Source of the DNA: Romboutsia faecis
GTDB lineage: Bacteria > Bacillota > Clostridia > Peptostreptococcales > Peptostreptococcaceae
Assembly (NCBI RefSeq): GCF_014323405.1
Contig: NZ_JACRWE010000002.1
Coordinates: 372,001-436,000, forward strand
Length of the DNA stretch: 64,000 nt
Reading direction: 5' to 3'
Under the pieces are notes generated by a model. It was given only the letters and a program-made list of their open reading frames with translations. It made no database searches and was not told the origin of the DNA. This document shows, one piece after another, positions 38,738 through 45,317 of the stretch; positions within the stretch are counted from its first letter, which is position 1; every line of letters starts with the position of its first letter. A program made the translations under genes and the position numbers.

Positions 38738-39226
38738 ATGAAATCTATATCTAAGGTAATAAGCAACTTAATAACGATAGCTTACGGAGTAACTTGTATG
38801 CCTATATTGGTACTTGTAGCCATCTTTTTCCCGATTATGAATATAATAGATGCTTTTACGATAATAAGCACAGGGTACACGGTTTACGGTGATTACATTG
38901 ACTTAATTATGGCAATATCGCTGCTTATGTATATATCATTAAGATTCAGAGCGTTGAGAAGAATATATATTATTTTTCCATCGTTATTTGAAACTCTTAA
39001 ATATTTGATAATATCGGGTATATTTACAGGTATAGGAGTGGAAGTATTGAATTGGAGCCATATAGTACTAACACCAGGTAGAAAAATGTTTGGAATAGGA
39101 ATGTTTATATTATCACTTGTACTTTGGAGATTATTTGTATCCATATACTATAGAAAGAAACCTCTTTCAAAAATTATGTTAGAAAGCACGGAAAAAATGC
39201 AAAATTATAATGAAGAACTTAGTTAA
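38738..39226 (+). CDS. Polytopic membrane protein encoded behind the AAA+ gene
   Basis: A 162-residue protein with about four predicted membrane helices and a short basic, polar C-terminal tail. An open frame reaches back to 38687 inside the AAA+ gene, but AGGTGAGAAGT directly precedes ATG 38738. It starts 16 bases after the AAA+ stop and is followed within 11 bases by another gene, so the three are very likely one operon. No family recognised. A membrane partner or substrate of the AAA+ protein is a guess from position only. Confidence 0.75.
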   Translation: MKSISKVISNLITIAYGVTCMPILVLVAIFFPIMNIIDAFTIISTGYTVYGDYIDLIMAISLLMYISLRFRALRRIYIIFPSLFETLKYLIISGIFTGIGVEVLNWSHIVLTPGRKMFGIGMFILSLVLWRLFVSIYYRKKPLSKIMLESTEKMQNYNEELS

Positions 39227-39237
39227 TGGAGATTATG

Positions 39238-39882
39238 ATGAAGAAACTTAAAGAAAACGAATCAACTAATTTTAATGATCTAGATGATATTAAAATATAT
39301 GAGGATGTAGAATATGAAAATATAAATTTAGATAAATTAGATATAAATGAAGGAGCATTTAAAGAATTTAAAGAAGATGAAGAAAAAGATGAATATATAA
39401 ATACTTCTATGAAGAAATTCCGACTATTTATAGGTGTATTATGTTTAGTCACACTTTTTATGTCTGGTAGCCTACCAAATACAGATTATAGAAATAATTT
39501 AGCATCGGGAACTATAGAAGGTGTAAATGCTGGAGACATATTAAGTAAAGATTCATTAAAGCTTGAAGCCAAAGATGCTTTGCTAGAAATTACAAAGGGA
39601 TTTGGAAATATAGAAATATCAATTTGGAATTTTTCAGAAGTAGAGGATAATGATTATGTTCAAGTATTTATAGATGGAGTAGCGCAAGGAGCACCTTTTT
39701 CAATTAGACATAAGCCAGTAAAGATAAGTGTTCCAGATAAAGCGGTGATTCAAGTACAAGGTGTAAGAGATGGTAGTAATAATGGTATTACATACGCTGT
39801 ATTTTTTAATAAAACGGGAGAAACATATTTAAATACAGTACCATTAAATATGATGAATACTTATACAATTATAAGTAAATAG
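39238..39882 (+). CDS. Single-helix anchored protein with extracellular beta-type domain
   Basis: A 214-residue protein: an acidic cytoplasmic N-terminus (about 1-58), one membrane helix (about 62-80) and an outward domain of about 130 residues rich in short beta-like stretches (VQVFIDGVAQGAPF, KISVPDKAVIQVQG). Three in-frame ATGs occur at 39226, 39235 and 39238; GGAG at 39228-39231 lies best in front of 39238. It ends the AAA+ operon before a strong terminator. I recognise no family; the topology is like an anti-sigma or secretion accessory protein, but without sequence support. Confidence 0.7.
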   Translation: MKKLKENESTNFNDLDDIKIYEDVEYENINLDKLDINEGAFKEFKEDEEKDEYINTSMKKFRLFIGVLCLVTLFMSGSLPNTDYRNNLASGTIEGVNAGDILSKDSLKLEAKDALLEITKGFGNIEISIWNFSEVEDNDYVQVFIDGVAQGAPFSIRHKPVKISVPDKAVIQVQGVRDGSNNGITYAVFFNKTGETYLNTVPLNMMNTYTIISK

Positions 39883-39916
39883 CTATATTCTTATAAAATA
39901 CACTAAAGATTTTTTT

Positions 39917-39950
39917 AGCCATATTGATGAATCAATATGGCTTTTTTATT
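39917..39950 (+). terminator. Terminator of the AAA+ operon
   Basis: AGCCATATTGAT (39917-39928) pairs perfectly with ATCAATATGGCT (39931-39942) and is followed by TTTTTATT. Confidence 0.88.
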
Positions 39951-40009
39951 AAGATATTTGCTAAGATGTAGCAAACATCTTCCTATAGTACATTTATTGA
40001 ATAATATAT

Positions 40010-40038
40010 TTGATACAAGTCAATAAAAACGATAAAAT
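40010..40038 (+). promoter_or_regulatory. Promoter of the 521-residue membrane protein gene
   Basis: TTGATA (40010-40015), a 17-base spacer and TAAAAT (40033-40038) form a near-consensus promoter, giving a start near 40045 and a short leader with GGGAGGGG before ATG 40060. Confidence 0.65.
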
Positions 40039-40059
40039 AAGTCATAGGGAGGGGACAAT

Positions 40060-41625
40060 ATGAAAGAAAAATTTCGTTCTGGACTAGGTATGTTATACGC
40101 TATATATGTAATATTTCTTGTAGTAATGTTAGATAAATCAGTACAACTAGGATTATTAGGAAGTAATAATTTTATAATACAAATATTTGAAGAAATGAAT
40201 TATACAACAGAAGTAGGTAAAGGGAGTGCACTATTTTTTATTACATTCTTTGCCATATTTTTCTACATTATAAAATCAAATATTGATGAAATTATTACAT
40301 ATGAAGATGATAATATAGAAAATAAAATTAATCAGAAGTTAATTATATATAAGATATTAGTAGTATTAACTATTATTCTAGGAACTTATGTAATTGTAGT
40401 TTCTAAGGATGAAGATAGTTTTTATACAACTATATTTTTAATAATAGATAGTGTACTAATTTATTACACAAAAAAGGGGCATTTTATGTCTTATATGTAT
40501 AATAGGCAAATGCAATGGTATAAACATATAAATAGCGAAGATATCCATGAAGATACTCATAAATGGAGAAGAAAGCGTAAGTTTAATGGATATGTAAAAG
40601 TAAATTCAAAGCATAGATATATGCATATACTTGAATATATACCTACAATTATTATTTCAATAATTTTTATTGTTCCAAATGTATTACCGATACGACTTTT
40701 TATGGGATATATTTTAATAATGAATATAGCCTCAGTAGTAGAAGATTTGTTTAGTCTTTACACAAAAACTACGGGAATATGTACATCAGCTGTTGAGAGT
40801 AGTAGCAAAGTAAATCATACATATAGTATTGTTGTGACAGATTACGAAAATAAAACTGAAATGAAGTTTAGCGTAAATCAACTTTTCAATATTTGCGAAA
40901 TGGATAAAGTAGAAGTAGTATATGGAATGTTTAGTAAAAGATGCTTATTAATAAATAATATTGTCAATAAGCCAAGAAAAAAACTTGGAAGTACTTACTT
41001 TTCTTTATTTATATTCTTAGCAATTGTAACAAGTATGGTAATAAAATCCAGCTTATTAGATTCAGGTAAATACGAAGAGTTTAATTTTGGAAATAAAGAA
41101 ACTTTTAATAGTGAAAATGATTACTATGAAAATAATAATAAAAATAATAGCTATGAAGAATATATAAATGACCCAGATATAGTTCTTAGTGGGCAAGAAA
41201 TTTTAGACTTATATCAAAATACAAATAAAGATATATTAGAGTATAAAATTATTGAACCTAATGAGTACTATGTAGAGTCTACTTTTAATACTTTTGAACA
41301 TTATGAAGGCATGGTTGCAAGACAAATAGTAGGTGATAAAAGATATGGACAAATTTTATATCCATATTCTTATGATAGTCATTTAAATGATATAACTATT
41401 CAAAAGGAAACAGCGATGTATTTAATAAGTCAAGTATTACCTTCGGATGTGGTTGAAGAAAGAGTATTAGTTAATGAAGGTTATGGGCAGGAGTGTAGAG
41501 TTTATTCATCTAGTAAAGGAACTTTTGTAGTAAGAATGTTAAGAAATCAATATTTTAATAAATCAGAACCTTATTATAATGAAGATGAGATAGTAGATTT
41601 AAAGTATTTTAAGCTTATAGAATAA
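40060..41625 (+). CDS. Membrane protein of unknown function with C-terminal outward domain
   Basis: A 521-residue protein with about six predicted helices: residues 10-28, 60-77, 100-118 and 123-140 in the first half, a pair near 195-235, and another near 312-330. A hydrophilic loop of about 65 residues follows the fourth helix, and a polar, Asn/Glu/Tyr-rich C-terminal domain spans about 335-521. AGGGAGGGGACAAT precedes ATG. No family recognised. It has its own promoter after the AAA+ operon terminator, and a cysteine-desulfurase-like gene follows 65 bases later without an evident terminator, so these two may be co-transcribed. Confidence 0.75.
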   Translation: MKEKFRSGLGMLYAIYVIFLVVMLDKSVQLGLLGSNNFIIQIFEEMNYTTEVGKGSALFFITFFAIFFYIIKSNIDEIITYEDDNIENKINQKLIIYKILVVLTIILGTYVIVVSKDEDSFYTTIFLIIDSVLIYYTKKGHFMSYMYNRQMQWYKHINSEDIHEDTHKWRRKRKFNGYVKVNSKHRYMHILEYIPTIIISIIFIVPNVLPIRLFMGYILIMNIASVVEDLFSLYTKTTGICTSAVESSSKVNHTYSIVVTDYENKTEMKFSVNQLFNICEMDKVEVVYGMFSKRCLLINNIVNKPRKKLGSTYFSLFIFLAIVTSMVIKSSLLDSGKYEEFNFGNKETFNSENDYYENNNKNNSYEEYINDPDIVLSGQEILDLYQNTNKDILEYKIIEPNEYYVESTFNTFEHYEGMVARQIVGDKRYGQILYPYSYDSHLNDITIQKETAMYLISQVLPSDVVEERVLVNEGYGQECRVYSSSKGTFVVRMLRNQYFNKSEPYYNEDEIVDLKYFKLIE

Positions 41626-41690
41626 ATATAAATAGAATGATTTCAGATTTCAAGAATATAAATACATTATGGATGATAGGAGGGGATTCT

Positions 41691-43013
41691 ATGAACTATA
41701 GGTATTTATATGATGGAATAGATGATCAAATTAAGCTAGTAGATGGAACTTATATAACTCCAATTAATTTTGATAATGGAGCTACAACACCACCATTAAA
41801 AAGTGTAACGAAAATAATTTCTGATAATATAAAAAACTATGGCCCTATTGCTAGAGGAGTAGGAATTAAAGGTGAGTACTGTACTACGATGTTTGGTCAA
41901 GCTAGAAAAATTATACTTAACTTCTTTGGTCTTGGTAGTTCACAAAGTCACACTGTAGTATATACAAAGTCTGATACAGAAGGTTTAAACCTATTAGCAA
42001 ATGTGCTAATAAAAAATAAAGATGATATGATTCTTACAACTAGAATGGAACATCATGCAAATGACTTACCCTTTAGGAATGCAGGAAAAATGGTTTATGT
42101 AGATGTAGATGAATTAGGTAGAATAAATATAGATGATATAGAAAAAGAGTTAATAAAAGCAAAGGGCAAAATTAAAGTTGTGACTGTGACGGGGGCATCA
42201 AATGTAACTGGATATATTACTCCAATACATGATATTGCAAGACTTGCACATAAATATAATGCGTTGATAATTGTAGATGGAGCTCAATTAATAGCACATA
42301 CAAAGATTGATATGAGTGGAAGTTGTGAGGAGGAAGAGATAGATTTTATTACTTTTTCGGCCCATAAGGCTTATGCACCTTTTGGAAGTGGTGCAGTGGT
42401 TGGAAAGAAAGAGTATTTAAATGAGTATGATCCTTTCTTGTCTGGAGGAGGATGTGTAGCAGGCGTATTTGACGATACTGTAATTTGGTCGAGCGTACCG
42501 GAAAGATATGAGGCTGGAACTCAGAATTTCTTCGGAGTAATAGCAATGGCACAAGCTTTAAATGAGCTACAAAATATTGGTTTTGAAAATATACAAGATC
42601 ATGAAGCGAATCTTAAAAATTATCTGATAAATAACATGAAAAATATAAATAATGTAACTTTATATGGAGATACAAATTATACAGATGATAGATTAGGGGT
42701 AATAGCTTTTAATATAAAAGATAAAAATTATGAAGAAGTATCTATAAAAATGGCTACTGAAAAAGGAATATCTTTAAGATGTGGTAAGTTCTGTGCACAT
42801 CCTTATGTATATAGATTATTGGGAGTAAGCGGTTGCGATGCGTATAGAGATATAGTTTCAGGAGAACATTATTATGGAATGATAAGAGCAAGTCTTGGTC
42901 TTTATAATACAGTTGAAGAAGCTGATATTTTCTTAAATTATTTAGAGTATATTGCAAGTAGAAGAAGTTCTCTTCGTAGATCAAGAAAAGCTATTGGAAG
43001 AGTGAAGTTTTAG
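41691..43013 (+). CDS. Class V aminotransferase / cysteine-desulfurase-like protein
   Basis: A 440-residue PLP enzyme of the NifS/SufS superfamily. The cofactor lysine lies in TFSAHKAYAPFGSG (about residue 228), an aspartate in IVDGAQLIAH contacts the pyridine ring, and a histidine pair MEHHAND precedes it. RCGKFCAHPY has two cysteines in the region where group II desulfurases carry the catalytic Cys. An open frame from 41637 is an extension; AGGAGGGGATTCT fixes ATG 41691. No suf or isc gene is adjacent, so a role in Fe-S assembly is not shown; a selenocysteine-lyase-like or other activity remains possible. Confidence 0.8.
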   Translation: MNYRYLYDGIDDQIKLVDGTYITPINFDNGATTPPLKSVTKIISDNIKNYGPIARGVGIKGEYCTTMFGQARKIILNFFGLGSSQSHTVVYTKSDTEGLNLLANVLIKNKDDMILTTRMEHHANDLPFRNAGKMVYVDVDELGRINIDDIEKELIKAKGKIKVVTVTGASNVTGYITPIHDIARLAHKYNALIIVDGAQLIAHTKIDMSGSCEEEEIDFITFSAHKAYAPFGSGAVVGKKEYLNEYDPFLSGGGCVAGVFDDTVIWSSVPERYEAGTQNFFGVIAMAQALNELQNIGFENIQDHEANLKNYLINNMKNINNVTLYGDTNYTDDRLGVIAFNIKDKNYEEVSIKMATEKGISLRCGKFCAHPYVYRLLGVSGCDAYRDIVSGEHYYGMIRASLGLYNTVEEADIFLNYLEYIASRRSSLRRSRKAIGRVKF

Positions 43014-43025
43014 AATATAGATAAA

Positions 43026-43062
43026 AGTAGGGTAGTTACGTTTAGTGACTACCCTTTACTTA
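43026..43062 (+). terminator. Terminator after the desulfurase-like gene
   Basis: GGGTAGTTAC (43030-43039) pairs with GTGACTACCC (43045-43054), one wobble pair, followed by TTTACTT. Confidence 0.75.
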
Positions 43063-43339
43063 ATATCAAATTGGTAGGATTTTAACTTTTGCTTTTTATA
43101 TAAAATGTATAGGCCCTATACCTATCAAGTCAAGTAAATATATTTAATTTATAATAATTATCACAAAATAAATAAAATGTATGTATATAGATATTAATTT
43201 TGTCATAAAATAAATAAAAATAAAGAAACAATAGAGAATATTATTATTCTTAGGAGTTATTTGGAATAGTAATATAAAAAGAGAGTATAGTTTTGTAGTA
43301 TTTAAATGTGAATACATCAGTAGAAAGGTGTAGGTTTTT
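43063..43339. other. AT-rich intergenic stretch
   Basis: About 280 bases between a terminator and a 45-codon gene. It contains two near-copies of ATAAAATAAATAAAA (near 43154 and 43205) and no gene, RNA or clear promoter that I can support. Confidence 0.5.
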
Positions 43340-43477
43340 ATGAGTATAATAGAATCAGCTATAAAATTAAGCGAAGTAGTTCAAAGCATAGCTAGAGAAA
43401 AAGGTATAAGCGAAGAAGAAGCTTGGACAGAAGCGGTTAAAGTATATAGAGAAGAATATGAAAATATAAAAAAGTAG
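43340..43477 (+). CDS. 45-residue small protein of unknown function
   Basis: ATG 43340 behind AGAAAGGTGTAGG opens a 45-codon frame ending at TAG 43475-43477. The product starts MSIIESAIKLSEVVQSIARE and is charged and predicted to be entirely helical (AREKGISEEEAWTEAVKVY), a much less AT-biased composition than the flanks, which supports coding. Terminators stand on both sides (43026-43062 and 43567-43614). It is a stand-alone small gene; no family recognised. Confidence 0.6.
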   Translation: MSIIESAIKLSEVVQSIAREKGISEEEAWTEAVKVYREEYENIKK

Positions 43478-43566
43478 ATAGACAAAATTTTTAAGCTGTA
43501 AAGAAATTTAAATTAAAGCTACATATAAATAATATAAAGGAGCTTTAAATAATGAATTATATTATA

Positions 43567-43614
43567 AAAAGGAGCTTTCTTAAAAAATCAATTATTTTTA
43601 AGAAAGCTCCTTTT
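43567..43614. terminator. Bidirectional terminator between the small gene and the sirtuin gene
   Basis: Arms of 20 bases (AAAAGGAGCTTTCTTAAAAA, 43567-43586, and its complement at 43595-43614) flank an eight-base loop. A-run and T-run on either side allow termination from both strands. A second, shorter AAAGCT/AGCTTT pair occurs just upstream (43513-43548). Confidence 0.85.
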
Positions 43615-43625
43615 AAATTGAAATT

Positions 43626-44360
43626 TTATAGAAACTTTATTACTTCATCTAAAACCTTACCAATTGATTCATTAATAACTAAGTCAGCTTTAGAATCGTA
43701 AGGTGTTTTGCTATTGTTTATTAAGATGATATTATTGCCTTTGAAATAATTTATGAAACTAGCGGCAGGATATACAACTAAAGAGGTGCCACCTATTATT
43801 AATAAGTCTGCAGAACTTATAGCATCAATTGTTTTAGAAATAACATCATTGTCTAAGCCTTCTTCATAAAGGACAACATCAGGCCTAACAATTCCTCCAC
43901 ATTTATTACAATATGGAATTACTCCATCTAAGTTTAACATTTCATTTAAATCGAAAAAGGTATTACATTTTGTACAATAGTTCCTATGTATAGATCCATG
44001 TAGCTCCAATACATTTTTGCTACCAGCCATTTGATGAAGTCCATCAATATTTTGAGTTATTACAGCTTTTAATTTCCCCATTGTTTCAAGTTTAGCTAAA
44101 GATAAATGGGCTTTATTTGGTTTAGCATCAGTATAAATTAATTTGTCTTTGTAAAACTTAAAAAAATCTTCTGGATATATTGAGTAAAATGTATGAGATA
44201 CTAATTGTTCTGGTGCAAAGTTTTTATTTAGTTTTTGACTAAATAAACCAGATGAACTTCGAAAGTCAGGTATATTAGACTCGGTAGATACTCCAGCACC
44301 TCCAAAGAAAACTATGTTATCACTACTTTTAATAATTTCTACTAATTTTTCTATACTCAT
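43626..44360 (-). CDS. cobB: NAD-dependent protein deacylase (sirtuin)
   Basis: A 244-residue Sir2-family enzyme that removes acyl groups from lysine using NAD+. The NAD-binding GAGVSTESNIPDFRS, the catalytic TQNIDGLH and LHGS-IH histidine, a four-cysteine zinc site (CTKC at about 121 and CNKC at about 145) and GTSLVVYPAA are all present. Cytoplasmic, monocistronic, with AAAGGTGATGTAAT before ATG. The small-domain sequence does not allow a firm choice between deacetylase and other deacylase activity. Confidence 0.93.
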   Translation of the reverse strand: MSIEKLVEIIKSSDNIVFFGGAGVSTESNIPDFRSSSGLFSQKLNKNFAPEQLVSHTFYSIYPEDFFKFYKDKLIYTDAKPNKAHLSLAKLETMGKLKAVITQNIDGLHQMAGSKNVLELHGSIHRNYCTKCNTFFDLNEMLNLDGVIPYCNKCGGIVRPDVVLYEEGLDNDVISKTIDAISSADLLIIGGTSLVVYPAASFINYFKGNNIILINNSKTPYDSKADLVINESIGKVLDEVIKFL

Positions 44361-44734
44361 ATTACATCACCTTTTATTTATAAATTTATGTTAGCATTTA
44401 TAATTATATCATAACCGGTTTATCTTATAAGAATTTAACTACATTAAATAGAATAGAAGATATTTGTAAATCAACATATATAAAATGGAGTATATGCTTC
44501 GGGTAGGTATTATATAAATATAGATTTTAATAACTGTATAAAAGTTGTAGAATTTAAAGATTTCCTAGCTTTCATAAATATATAAGTTCAGATATAAATT
44601 CATTATGTAGTAAGAAATATAAAGATAATGATTCTTATGAAAACTTTTTTGTAAATTTTATAAGTAAAAAAAGGTAATTAGTAGGCAAAGGTAAAATATA
44701 GTAACTTAAAGTTAGATTAAGGGGAAGTGTATTT
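44361..44734. pseudogene. Gene-free stretch with a possible frameshifted gene remnant
   Basis: Three consecutive open segments in different frames read as protein-like sequence: one through TTLNRIEDICKSTYIKW (about 44432-44485), one NGVYASGRYYINIDFNN and on (about 44484-44585), and one FPSFHKYISSDINSLCSKKY and on to TAA (44558-44677). Together they could be a decayed small gene with two frameshifts. In AT-rich DNA random frames can look similar, so this is weak. The stretch also holds TTCGGGTAGGTATT (44498-44511), which recurs between galE and galT (8175-8188). Confidence 0.25.
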
Positions 44735-45208
44735 ATGAATATTAGAGAAGGCGATTATCGTATGTTCGAAATATATGCTAGAGAATATAAAAAAAGAGTA
44801 TCTAGCAAAAAAATGAATAAATTAGATTATTTAGAGGCTAAAATGATGGAAATTAGTAAGATTTTAACTCCTTATGTGATAGAATTTTGCAGATTAGATA
44901 TGGAATTTAAAAATAACTCTAAAGAATTACCAGACCCTATTAAATATTTTATAATAAATGGAAAAATTCTTAATCCTTATGACTATATAACTAATACTAA
45001 ATGGGAAGGATACTGGAAAAGATGTACAGGGAAGGATATGGAGTACTTTATTTCATATTTAGAGTACCCGATAATGTATTCGAATCATGAAAAGTATATA
45101 GCAAGTGGGAAAAATATAGTAAATATATTTAAGTCAGAAACTGGATTTGAAAAAACTCCTTATAGTATAATCTGTGCTGAAAATTTAAATAAAACGTATT
45201 TCAAATGA
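44735..45208 (+). CDS. Hypothetical protein, 157 residues
   Basis: A soluble, lysine- and tyrosine-rich protein with no signal peptide and no membrane helix. Predicted mostly helical in the first half (MNKLDYLEAKMMEISKILTP) and mixed later. AAGGGGAAGTGTATTT before ATG gives a good ribosome binding site. No family recognised. It stands just upstream of the secreted glucosaminidase gene but that gene has its own promoter, so a functional link is not shown. Confidence 0.65.
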   Translation: MNIREGDYRMFEIYAREYKKRVSSKKMNKLDYLEAKMMEISKILTPYVIEFCRLDMEFKNNSKELPDPIKYFIINGKILNPYDYITNTKWEGYWKRCTGKDMEYFISYLEYPIMYSNHEKYIASGKNIVNIFKSETGFEKTPYSIICAENLNKTYFK

Positions 45209-45239
45209 AAAATAAATTCACCTAAAGTTACTGGAAATG

Positions 45240-45268
45240 TTTACCGATAATTAATATTATATTATAAT
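45240..45268 (+). promoter_or_regulatory. Promoter of the glucosaminidase gene
   Basis: TTTACC (45240-45245), a 17-base spacer and TATAAT (45263-45268) form a near-consensus promoter with a start point near 45275. It overlaps an in-frame ATG at 45267, which therefore cannot be the translation start. Confidence 0.7.
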
Positions 45269-45317
45269 GATAACTATACTAAAGAGTAATTTACAAATTA
45301 GAAATGAGGGAGAATGT

